From: Pseudoduganella guangdongensis
Lineage (GTDB): Bacteria; Pseudomonadota; Gammaproteobacteria; Burkholderiales; Burkholderiaceae_D
Assembly: GCF_009857475.1 (NCBI RefSeq)
Contig: NZ_WWCJ01000002.1
Location: forward strand, 124,001-188,000
Reading direction: 5' to 3'
Length of the DNA stretch: 64,000 nucleotides
Shown here: in pieces, positions 55,448 to 64,000 of the stretch
How the letters are laid out: each line of letters begins with the position of its first letter
Position numbering within the stretch: position 1 is the stretch's first letter
Notes under the pieces: model-generated
The model's input: the letters and a program-made list of their open reading frames with translations, nothing else
Database searches by the model: none
Told to the model about the DNA's origin: nothing
Translations under genes and position numbers: made by a program

Positions 55448-55954
55448 GTGGATAAAGTCGATTTTTTCCTGGAGCAATGGGCGCGCGAGATGCCCGACCT
55501 GGATGTGGGACCGATGGGCGTGATCGGGCGCCTGAACCGCTGCTCCGCGCTGATGCACCGGCGGCTCGACGCGACGTTCGAGAAATTCGGCCTGAGTACC
55601 TGGGAGTTCGACGTGCTGGCGTCGCTGCGCCGCTCGGGCGCCCCTTACCAGCTGGCGCCGACCGCCCTGTTTTCGCAGCTGATGGTCACGTCCGGCACCA
55701 TGACGCACCGCCTGCAGAAGCTGGAAGCGGCGGGCTGGGTGAAGCGCATGCCGAACCCGGACGATGCGCGCAGCATGCTGGTGCAGCTGTCGCCGTCCGG
55801 GCTGGAACTGGTGGAACGCGCCCTGCTGGCGCATGTGGAAAACGAGAAAAACATCATGGCCCCGTTGGAGGCCGATGCCGCGGCGTCGCTGGATACCCAG
55901 CTGCGCCGCTTGCTGGCAATGCTGGAGCCGGAGTCGGTTAAGCCGGCGCCTTGA
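55448..55954 (+). CDS. MarR-family transcriptional regulator
   Basis: A 168-residue MarR regulator starting at GTG 55448, six bases after CGGAGA. The winged helix covers LSTWEFDVLASLRRSGAPYQ, TALFSQLMVTSGTMTHRLQK and the wing VKRMPNPDDARSMLVQLSP. The dimerising helices are at both ends. Probably represses the divergent EamA-nitroreductase operon and itself. Its last 17 bases overlap the convergent SnoaL gene. Confidence 0.9.
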   Translation: MDKVDFFLEQWAREMPDLDVGPMGVIGRLNRCSALMHRRLDATFEKFGLSTWEFDVLASLRRSGAPYQLAPTALFSQLMVTSGTMTHRLQKLEAAGWVKRMPNPDDARSMLVQLSPSGLELVERALLAHVENEKNIMAPLEADAAASLDTQLRRLLAMLEPESVKPAP

Positions 55955-56363
55955 ACGCGCCAACCTGGGCGCCGATGCGCGCGCCCATGGCCTCGCCCAG
56001 CGCATGCAAGCCGCTCAGCGGGCGCACCATCACTTCGAAATCGACAATCTTGCCCGCCTCATTGAAACGGACAAAGTCGATGCCCTTCAGTTGCTTATCG
56101 CCGACATTGGCGCTGAACTCCAGCACCACGCTCAGGCCATCATCGGTGGCCAGTTCGCGGTGGTAGGTGAAGTTCTCGAACACCTGGTATGCGGTGTTCA
56201 GCACCAGCACCACCGCCTGCGCGCTGGCGTAAGGCTTGTTGGCCACCGGCGAGCGGAATACCGCGTCCGCATCCACAATCGAGGGCAGGGCGGACAGGTC
56301 GCCGCTGGCGATCATGCGGTGCCAGCTTTCAAGCGATGCTGCGACGGCGGGTTGCAACTGCAT
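55938..56363 (-). CDS. SnoaL/NTF2-like protein
   Basis: A 141-residue NTF2-like fold protein. SLESWHRMIASGDLSALPSI and VDADAVFRSPVANKPYASAQ, then YHRELATDDGLSVVLEFSAN and GIDFVRFNEAGKIVDFEVMV, follow the family pattern. Catalytic role unknown. It lies 11 bp after fadH in the same direction and may be part of that unit. Confidence 0.85.
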   Translation of the reverse strand: MQLQPAVAASLESWHRMIASGDLSALPSIVDADAVFRSPVANKPYASAQAVVLVLNTAYQVFENFTYHRELATDDGLSVVLEFSANVGDKQLKGIDFVRFNEAGKIVDFEVMVRPLSGLHALGEAMGARIGAQVGAFKAPA

Positions 56364-56374
56364 GGGCTTACTCC

Positions 56375-58448
<2,074 letters not shown>

Positions 58449-58455
<7 letters not shown>

Positions 58456-58466
58456 CTGGTTGCATA
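58449..58466. promoter_or_regulatory. Operator 2 between fadH and padR-type gene
   Basis: TATGCAACTGGTTGCATA, the same 18-bp palindrome with one central mismatch, 40 bp from operator 1 (about four helical turns). It overlaps the fadH -35. Confidence 0.83.
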
Positions 58467-58532
58467 AAGATTTGTTGCGACTCTGCTGCGCGCTCAGGCA
58501 AGATGATGGCAACTTCATCACGTTTCCCTGCC

Positions 58533-59060
58533 ATGTCTTTGCCTCACGCGCTGCTGACCTCCCTGTCCGAACGAGCCGGTTCCGGCTCGGAACTGGCCCG
58601 GCGCTTCGATAAGTCCATCGGTTTCTTCTGGGCCGCCACCCACCAGCAGATCTACCGCGAGCTGGCACGGCTGGAAGAAGCCGGCTGGATCGCATCCCTG
58701 CCGGCCGAGTCGGGCCGTGGCCGCAAACGGGTTTACCAGGTGTTGCCGGCCGGCACGGAGGAGTTGCGGCGCTGGATTGCCGAGAGCGAGGAGCCGCGCC
58801 CGCTGCGCGATGCCCTGATGGTGCGCATTCGCGCCGAGGCGGCGGTCGGCCCGGCCGGGCTGGCCGATGAAATGCGGCGCCACCTGGCGCTGCACGAGCA
58901 GAAGCTGGCCCTGTACCGCAGTTTCGAGGAGCGCGACTTTGCCACCGCATCCGATTCGCGCGAGCGGCAGCTGCAATACGTATTGCTGAAGGGCGGTATC
59001 GCGCAGGAGGAGCTGGCGATCAATATGGCGCGCGAGGCCTTGCGCGTGCTGGAAGGCTAG
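58533..59060 (+). CDS. PadR-family transcriptional regulator
   Basis: A 175-residue PadR regulator. Winged helix at the N terminus (LPHALLTSLSERAGSGSELA, HQQIYRELARLEEAGWIASL, then the RKRVYQVLPAGTEELRRW wing) and a C-terminal helical dimer domain. MSLPHALL at 58533 gives the usual start although no ribosome site precedes it; 58503 is an alternative. The paired palindromes upstream indicate that it represses fadH and probably itself. Confidence 0.87.
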   Translation: MSLPHALLTSLSERAGSGSELARRFDKSIGFFWAATHQQIYRELARLEEAGWIASLPAESGRGRKRVYQVLPAGTEELRRWIAESEEPRPLRDALMVRIRAEAAVGPAGLADEMRRHLALHEQKLALYRSFEERDFATASDSRERQLQYVLLKGGIAQEELAINMAREALRVLEG

Positions 59061-59062
59061 CC

Positions 59063-59770
59063 ATGCGGCGCCGCGCCTTCCTGGGGTGTGCGGTGCTGGG
59101 AGTGCTGCCTGCGCTTGGCTCCGCGCAAACCTTGCCGGTGATGACGCTGTCCACCCTGGACGGCAATGATCCCGCCGCCACTGTCGCCGAACTCGTGCTG
59201 CGCGAGGCCTACCGGCGCCTTGGACGTGCGGTCAAAGTGCAGCGCCTGCCCGGCGAACGCGCGCTGATGTATGCCAATGCCGGCAGAACGGACGGCGAAC
59301 TGTATCGCAAGCTTGGGCTGGAACGGCAGTATCCGAACCTCGTCATCGTACCGGTGCCCCTGCTGACGTTCGAGCTGGTGATCTTCTCGCGCGGCACCAG
59401 CTTTACGGTCAATGGCTGGGAAAGCCTGCGTCCCTTTACGCTGGGTTTCGTGCGCGGCAATAAGATCGCGGAGGAGAACACGCGCGACATGCGGGTCGAG
59501 CCGGTGCCGAACCTGGAGCTGGCGTTCAACAAGCTGGTGATGGGCCGCACCGACCTGGTGCTGAGCCACCGCGCTTCCGGCATGGCGGTGGTGCGTCGCC
59601 TCAAGCTGGAGGGCATCACGATGCTGGAGCCGCCGCTGGCGTCCTTCCCGGCCTATCACTATGTCAACATCAAACACGCGGCGCTGGTGCCCGAGCTGAC
59701 CCGCGTTCTCCGGCAAATGCAGGCCGACCGCACGATTGAACGCATCCAGGCCCGCCATACCACTCAGTAA
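59063..59770 (+). CDS. Periplasmic substrate-binding-like protein
   Basis: A 235-residue secreted protein. A signal peptide with a twin-Arg-like start (RRRAFLGCAVLGVLPALGSA) is followed by a type II periplasmic-binding fold (VAELVLREAYRRLGRAVKVQ, LRPFTLGFVRGNKIAEENT, ELAFNKLVMGRTDLVLSHRA). No ABC permease is near, so it may be a stand-alone sensor or orphan binding protein. It starts two bases after padR and may be co-transcribed with it. Confidence 0.78.
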   Translation: MRRRAFLGCAVLGVLPALGSAQTLPVMTLSTLDGNDPAATVAELVLREAYRRLGRAVKVQRLPGERALMYANAGRTDGELYRKLGLERQYPNLVIVPVPLLTFELVIFSRGTSFTVNGWESLRPFTLGFVRGNKIAEENTRDMRVEPVPNLELAFNKLVMGRTDLVLSHRASGMAVVRRLKLEGITMLEPPLASFPAYHYVNIKHAALVPELTRVLRQMQADRTIERIQARHTTQ

Positions 59771-59805
59771 CTAGCCTGCTGGTGGTATTCACCGTTTAAC
59801 AAAAC

Positions 59806-59819
59806 GTCTCATTTGAGAC
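59806..59819. promoter_or_regulatory. Palindrome upstream of the first chitinase
   Basis: GTCTCA-TT-TGAGAC, a perfect 14-bp dyad in the 217-bp region between the binding-protein gene and the chitinase. With no T run it is more like an operator than a terminator. Confidence 0.5.
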
Positions 59820-59881
59820 ATCGCTCCCACGCTCTGGCGAGGCGCTTCCGACGCACTCCGGATAGCACATTCCAAAAAGCA

Positions 59882-59910
59882 ACTGGTCTTAGATTGGAAG
59901 TACTTTCCAA
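59882..59910. promoter_or_regulatory. Candidate operator region upstream of the first chitinase
   Basis: TTGGAAGTACTTTCCAA (59894-59910) is a dyad with a 5-bp centre, about 78 bp before the chitinase start. It overlaps the end of ACTGGTCTTAGA (from 59882), whose ACTGGTCT matches half of the NagR/DasR-type GntR site known in other bacteria. A TTCCAA also occurs once more upstream. Confidence 0.45.
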
Positions 59911-59987
59911 AACCACTTGACTACCAATTGTCCCCACCCCACCCTGAAAAAGGAGGGCAAACCACAACCACGAGATGGAGGAGACAA

Positions 59988-61670
59988 ATGGAACGGAAAG
60001 TTTCGAGAAGCTTCCTGATTGCAGGCCTGACCGGCAGCTTGCTGGCCGCCTGCGGAGGCAGCAACGAGGGTGGCACCACCACGCCGCAACCGTCACGCAT
60101 GAAGGCTGCGGCTGCGGCGCTTGCGGAGTCGTGTCCGGCCTGGAGCAGCAGCGCGATCTACACCGCCGGCATGTGCGTTACCTATAACGGCGCGACCTAC
60201 AAGGCGAAATGGTGGACGCAGAATAATGTGCCGGGCACCGAGCAATGGGGACCGTGGGAACTGCAGGCGACCACGCCTACACCAACTCCAACGCCCACTC
60301 CTACGCCTACGCCTACGCCTACGCCTACGCCAACACCAACGCCGACTCCGACGCCGACTCCAACGCCGACGCCAAACGGCCGCGAGGTCGGTTCCTACTT
60401 CGCGCAATGGGGCGTGTACGGCCGCGATTACGAGGTGGCGGATATCCACACCACCAAGACGCCGGTGGACGGCGTACAGACCAGCATTGCCGACCAGCTC
60501 ACCTTCATCAACTACGCCTTCGGCAACGTGTACGAAAAGAACGGCGGCTACGAATGCGATATGGTCACGCGCACCGAAGTCGGCAACGACAACCCGACTT
60601 CGCCGCAAGCCGGCACCGGCGGCGATTCCTATGCCGACTACCAGCGCCAACCGCGCCGCACCGTCAACGGCCAGGCGGTGCCGTGGAATGCTCCGCTGTC
60701 GGGCAACTTCCTGCAACTGAAGCTGCTGAAGCAGCAGCACCCGAACCTGAAAGTCTTCATCTCGCTGGGCGGCTGGAGCTGGTCCAAGTTCTTCTCCGCC
60801 GCCGCCAAGACCGACGCGCTGCGCAAGCAGCTGGCCAAATCCTGCGTGAAGCTGTTCATCGCAGGCGACTTGCCGATACAGGATGGGCGCGGCGGCCCCG
60901 GTTCGGCGAAAGGCGTGTTTGACGGCATCGATATCGACTGGGAATATCCGGGTGGTGGCGGCCAGGTCTACAACACGGTCGACACCGTCAACGACAAACG
61001 CAACTTCACCCTGCTGATGGCCGAATTCCGCGCCCAGCTTGATGCGCAAGGCGCCATTGACGGCAAGCGCTACCCGCTCACTGCGGCCATTGGCGCCGGC
61101 GTAGAGAAGATCGCCAACACGGAACCGGCCCAGTACGCGCAGTACATGGACTGGGTCAACGTGATGACGTACGACTTCCACGGCGCATGGGAATCGAGCA
61201 CCAACTTCCACGCACCGCTGGTGCGCGACCCGGCAGATCCATCCACCGGCAACCTGGCCAAGTACAACATCAGCGACGCCGTGGCGGCACTGGTGGCGGC
61301 GGGCATGCCGAAGAATAAGATCCTGCTCGGCATACCGTTCTACGGGCGCGGCTGGAAGGGCGTATCGGCGGGCCCGAACGGCAACGGCTTGTACCAGGCC
61401 GCCACCGGCGCCGCGCCGGGCACCTGGGAGCCAGGCAACGAGGATTACAAAACCCTGCGCAACAAGACCGGCCAGCGCTGGTACCACCCGGTGACCAAGC
61501 AGCTCTTCCTCTACACCAGCAGCGGCGAGTGGTGGAGCTATGACGACCAGACCGTCATCAACAGCAAGATGCAGTACATGCGCGACCAGGGCCTGCGCGG
61601 CGCCTTTACCTGGCAGTTGGACTCCGATGCCAACGGCGCGCTGACCAGCGAGGTCTGGAAAGGGCGCTAG
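59988..61670 (+). CDS. Lipoprotein chitinase, CBM5/12 plus GH18
   Basis: A 560-residue secreted enzyme. The signal ends in the lipobox LLAAC. A chitin-binding CBM5/12-type module (CPAWSSSAIYTAGMCVTYNG to WTQNNVPGTEQWGPW, about 45-90) is followed by a Pro-Thr linker (about 93-132) and a GH18 barrel. The catalytic DxxDxDxE is in FDGIDIDWEYPG, with VFISLGGWSWSKFF and VMTYDFHGAWE strands. It hydrolyses chitin at the cell surface. Start 59988 follows GGAGGAG. It is followed by a strong terminator. Confidence 0.95.
   Translation: MERKVSRSFLIAGLTGSLLAACGGSNEGGTTTPQPSRMKAAAAALAESCPAWSSSAIYTAGMCVTYNGATYKAKWWTQNNVPGTEQWGPWELQATTPTPTPTPTPTPTPTPTPTPTPTPTPTPTPTPTPNGREVGSYFAQWGVYGRDYEVADIHTTKTPVDGVQTSIADQLTFINYAFGNVYEKNGGYECDMVTRTEVGNDNPTSPQAGTGGDSYADYQRQPRRTVNGQAVPWNAPLSGNFLQLKLLKQQHPNLKVFISLGGWSWSKFFSAAAKTDALRKQLAKSCVKLFIAGDLPIQDGRGGPGSAKGVFDGIDIDWEYPGGGGQVYNTVDTVNDKRNFTLLMAEFRAQLDAQGAIDGKRYPLTAAIGAGVEKIANTEPAQYAQYMDWVNVMTYDFHGAWESSTNFHAPLVRDPADPSTGNLAKYNISDAVAALVAAGMPKNKILLGIPFYGRGWKGVSAGPNGNGLYQAATGAAPGTWEPGNEDYKTLRNKTGQRWYHPVTKQLFLYTSSGEWWSYDDQTVINSKMQYMRDQGLRGAFTWQLDSDANGALTSEVWKGR
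60273..60375 (+). repeat. Pro-Thr-encoding hexanucleotide repeat in chitinase 1
   Basis: About 17 tandem units of an ACNCCN-like hexamer (such as ACGCCT and ACTCCA) encode the (PT)n linker between chitin-binding and catalytic domains. Unit changes would alter linker length without shifting frame. Confidence 0.85.
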
Positions 61671-61681
61671 CCCTTTGTCCC

Positions 61682-61720
61682 GATGCCGGCGGCGCCCCCT
61701 ACGCCGCCGGCATCTTTTTT
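61682..61720 (+). terminator. Rho-independent terminator after chitinase 1
   Basis: GATGCCGGCGGCG (61682-61694) pairs with CGCCGCCGGCATC (61702-61714) and is followed by six T. The next gene begins 14 bases later. Confidence 0.92.
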
Positions 61721-61733
61721 CGCGGAGATTCCT

Positions 61734-62750
61734 ATGAAACGTCGTGCGACGGTGCATCACATTGGCATCAGCGACGAGTGGCGCCGCTGGATCGCTGAAA
61801 ACCTCATGCTGGGCCACGCGCCGGAGAAGCTGGCCGGCATCCTGGGTCGGTCCGGCATTGCGCCGCACGTCGCGCAGGCCGAACTTACGGCGGCCATGCA
61901 AAGTCCTTACCTGCACGGCGTGCAGCGCCTGCATAACCGGCTAGCCAAACGCGACTGGCTGCTCGGCATTCAGGCGCGCCTGAACCGCATGGCGCCGCAG
62001 GCGGTGCCGCGCCGCGAAAGGCTGTCGGGCGAGGCTTTCCTGCAGGAGCATTACTTGCTCAACCGGCCCGTCATCATCACCGGCATGCTGGACGACTGGG
62101 CCGGCAGCCAGCGCTGGTCGCTGGATTGGCTGGCCGCGCAATTCGGCGCACGCGAGGTGGAAGTGCAGTTCGGCCGCAATGCCGATGCCGATTACGAGAT
62201 GAACAGCATCGCGCACAAGCGCCGCATGTGCTTTGGCGAGTACGTGGCACTGGTGCGCGACAGCGGCGCCACCAACGACTTCTACATGACGGCGAATAAC
62301 GATGGCTGCAACCGCCAGGCGCTGGCCGAGTTGTGGCAGGACATGCCGCTGCTGCCGGATTACCTGGACGGTGAACGCAAGGGCTTCTTCTGGCTTGGCC
62401 CGGCGGGCACGGTCACGCCTTTCCATCACGACCTGACCAACAATTTCATGATCCAGGTAATGGGGCGCAAGCGCGTGCGCCTGATCGCGCCATGTGAGAC
62501 GCCGAAGCTGCAGAACCAGCGTCACTGCTTTACACCGGTCGATGGGCGCGCCATCGACCTGCAGCGTTTTCCGTCGATGGCGGGCGTGCCGGTCATCGAT
62601 TGCGAACTGGCGCCCGGCGAAATCCTCTTCCTGCCGGTGGGCTGGTGGCATTTCGTGCAGGCGCTGGATGTCTCACTCACAGTCTCGGCGACGCACTTCC
62701 GCTGGGATAACGATTTTTACAGCAGCTATCCGAACAACCACGATTTCTAA
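61734..62750 (+). CDS. Cupin-like/JmjC-type Fe(II)-dependent oxygenase
   Basis: A 338-residue protein. An N-terminal helical segment (ISDEWRRWIAENLMLGHAPE) is followed by a JmjC/cupin-8 domain: LLNRPVIITGMLDDW, the metal motif H-x-D in TPFHHDLTNNFMIQ (about residues 234-236) and the distal His in LPVGWWHFVQALD. This is the 2-oxoglutarate/Fe(II) hydroxylase layout. The substrate could be a protein or small molecule. It sits between two chitinase genes, 14 bp after the first one's terminator and 14 bp before the second. Start 61734 follows GCGGAGATT. Confidence 0.85.
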   Translation: MKRRATVHHIGISDEWRRWIAENLMLGHAPEKLAGILGRSGIAPHVAQAELTAAMQSPYLHGVQRLHNRLAKRDWLLGIQARLNRMAPQAVPRRERLSGEAFLQEHYLLNRPVIITGMLDDWAGSQRWSLDWLAAQFGAREVEVQFGRNADADYEMNSIAHKRRMCFGEYVALVRDSGATNDFYMTANNDGCNRQALAELWQDMPLLPDYLDGERKGFFWLGPAGTVTPFHHDLTNNFMIQVMGRKRVRLIAPCETPKLQNQRHCFTPVDGRAIDLQRFPSMAGVPVIDCELAPGEILFLPVGWWHFVQALDVSLTVSATHFRWDNDFYSSYPNNHDF

Positions 62751-62764
62751 AATACGGAGACAGC

Positions 62765-64000
62765 ATGATCAATCGACCCAATTTACTGATGCTCGCGCTG
62801 GTCGGCAGCGCCATCGCCGGCTGCGGCGGCGGCAACGACAGCACGGACGTCACCGCCAAGCCGCGCACGATGGCGGCCGCCGCGCCAGCGCCATCTGCGA
62901 CTGCGGCCTGCGACGCCTGGAGCGCCAGCGCGGTCTACACCGCCGGCGCCTGCGTGACCTACGGCGGCAAGACCTATACCGCCAAGTGGTGGACCCAGAA
63001 CAATGTGCCTGGCACCGAACAGTGGGGCCCGTGGGCGCTGCAGGACACCACGCCAACCCCGACGCCGACGCCGACTCCCACGCCAACACCAACACCAACA
63101 CCAACGCCGACGCCGACGCCAGTCCCTTGCCGCCCGGACGGCCTGGTCTCGCCGGTGCCGAACGTCGCTTACTGCGGCGTTTATGACGCTAACGGCCGCG
63201 AAAAGCTGGCCAACGGCTTGAACCGCCGCATTGTCGGCTACTTCACCAGCTGGCGCGTGGGCACCAATGGTCAGCCTGCCTACCTGGTCAACAACATCCC
63301 GTGGACCAACCTCACTCACGTGAACTACGCCTTCGCCACGGTCGGCAGCGACGCCAAGCTGCAGATCGGCAGCGGCGCCAACAACCCCGACACCGGCATG
63401 ACCTGGCCCAACAACCCCGCCGCAGCGATGGACCCCGCGCTGCCCTACAAAGGCCACTTCAACCTGCTGGCGCAGTACAAGAAGAAGCACCCCGGCGTGA
63501 AGATCATGCTCTCGGTCGGCGGTTGGGCCGGCAGCGGCGGCTTCTACACCGCCACCACCAATGCCGACGGCAGCATCAACACCAACGGCATCAACACCCT
63601 GGCCGATTCGATGGTCGCCTTCCTGCGCCAATACACCTTCTTCGACGGGATGGATATCGACTACGAACACCCGACCACCAACAACGAGGCCGGCAACCCG
63701 CTCGATTTCCCGCTCTCCAAACCGCGCCTGGCCGGCTTGATGAAGAGCTATAACGTGCTGCTGAAAACTGTGCGCGAGAAGCTCGACACCGCAGCAGTGG
63801 CCGACAACAAGTACTACATGCTGACCATCGCCGGCTCGGCCTCGGGCTGGGTGCTGCGCGGCGAGGAAAACCTGTCCGGCCTGAAGTACCTGGACTACGC
63901 CAGCCTGATGTCCTACGACCTGCATGGCGGCTGGAACCAGTACGTCGGCCCCAACGCGCCCTTGTTCGACGACGGCAACGACGGTGAACTCAAAGCCGGC
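62765..64000 (+). CDS. Second lipoprotein chitinase, CBM5/12 plus GH18 (cut by window end)
   Basis: The first 412 residues are visible. A lipobox signal (SAIAGC) is followed by a chitin-binding module (CDAWSASAVYTAGACVTYGG to WTQNNVPGTEQWGPW) almost identical in design to the first chitinase, then a Pro-Thr linker. An insert (RPDGLVSPVPNVAYCGVYDA) precedes the GH18 domain: RRIVGYFTSWRVG, IMLSVGGWAGSGGF and the catalytic DxxDxDxE in FDGMDIDYEHP. The start at 62765 follows ACGGAGACAGC. The enzyme type resembles ChiA/ChiC-like endo- or exochitinases; the 3' end is missing. Confidence 0.93.
   Translation, partial: MINRPNLLMLALVGSAIAGCGGGNDSTDVTAKPRTMAAAAPAPSATAACDAWSASAVYTAGACVTYGGKTYTAKWWTQNNVPGTEQWGPWALQDTTPTPTPTPTPTPTPTPTPTPTPTPVPCRPDGLVSPVPNVAYCGVYDANGREKLANGLNRRIVGYFTSWRVGTNGQPAYLVNNIPWTNLTHVNYAFATVGSDAKLQIGSGANNPDTGMTWPNNPAAAMDPALPYKGHFNLLAQYKKKHPGVKIMLSVGGWAGSGGFYTATTNADGSINTNGINTLADSMVAFLRQYTFFDGMDIDYEHPTTNNEAGNPLDFPLSKPRLAGLMKSYNVLLKTVREKLDTAAVADNKYYMLTIAGSASGWVLRGEENLSGLKYLDYASLMSYDLHGGWNQYVGPNAPLFDDGNDGELKAG
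63049..63122 (+). repeat. Pro-Thr-encoding hexanucleotide repeat in chitinase 2
   Basis: About 12 tandem hexamers (ACGCCA, ACCCCG and the like) encode the (TP)n linker. Same type as in chitinase 1 but shorter. Confidence 0.85.

Noticed and set aside
60273..60375. Short tandem array resembling a CRISPR or minisatellite locus
   Set aside because: The units are in-frame Pro-Thr codons within a chitinase linker and there are no spacers.

Overview
The window is GC-rich, densely coded DNA from a betaproteobacterium. The gene set (cbb3 oxidase cluster, leucine/isovalerate catabolism, tandem lipoprotein chitinases, DUF3034 protein, yraN-diaA-yraP type block) suggests the Oxalobacteraceae, near Duganella, Massilia or Janthinobacterium. 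That placement is an inference from gene content and style, not from a marker gene. No rRNA operon, CRISPR array, intact prophage or complete insertion sequence was seen. One tRNA gene (tRNA-Pro, anticodon TGG) is present.

Layout. 0-4.2 kb: 5' end of a GntR regulator (reverse strand, cut by the window edge), a secreted serine hydrolase, dadA, a VapBC-type toxin-antitoxin pair and a YchJ-type SEC-C protein. 4.2-14.9 kb: a long forward operon in which the leucine-degradation genes mccB/liuB, liuC, mccA/liuD and liuE are interrupted by a full bioA-bioF-bioD-bioB set plus a hydroxyacid reductase, so biotin synthesis is co-transcribed with a biotin-dependent carboxylase. 15-16 kb: a CPCC zinc-ribbon protein, tRNA-Pro with promoter and terminator, and a 40-bp-arm perfect inverted repeat. 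15.9-20.3 kb: rsmI facing an lpoA-yraN-diaA-BON lipoprotein-thioredoxin block (envelope and replication housekeeping). 20.3-24.7 kb: a fused truncated haemoglobin/DUF3034 protein, a thioesterase, small unknown proteins, and the scar of a T6SS-like amidase effector/partner locus. 24.7-28.3 kb: lipA, lipB, GST, a GcvA-type LysR regulator and DUF493. 28.4-35.7 kb: a YjfJ/YjfK-like envelope cluster opposite a CII-like regulator, a large FecR/DUF6600 protein, LysE and DUF808 transporter-like proteins, and a decayed yiaA.

35.7-47.5 kb is a microaerobic respiration block: an Aer-like chemoreceptor, hemN, a SafE-like membrane protein, ccoI, ccoS, ccoN, ccoO, ccoQ, ccoP, ccoG, ccoH. FNR-type boxes lie upstream of the chemoreceptor and of ccoN. 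This supplies haem, copper and the oxidase itself, plus energy taxis. 47.5-59.8 kb: an ECF sigma factor, a large hybrid histidine kinase, and several transporter/regulator pairs. Two of the pairs (MarR with EamA; PadR with FadH) have clear double palindromic operators in the shared divergent promoter region. 59.8-64 kb: two chitinases of the same design (lipoprotein signal, chitin-binding module, Pro-Thr linker, GH18) flank a JmjC/cupin-like oxygenase. The second chitinase runs off the window end.

The strongest candidates for something undescribed are the secreted globin-DUF3034 fusion (20266-21546), the biotin genes nested in the leucine operon, the effector/immunity scar at 24.2-24.6 kb, the long inverted repeat next to tRNA-Pro, and the cupin-like oxygenase inside the chitinase cluster.
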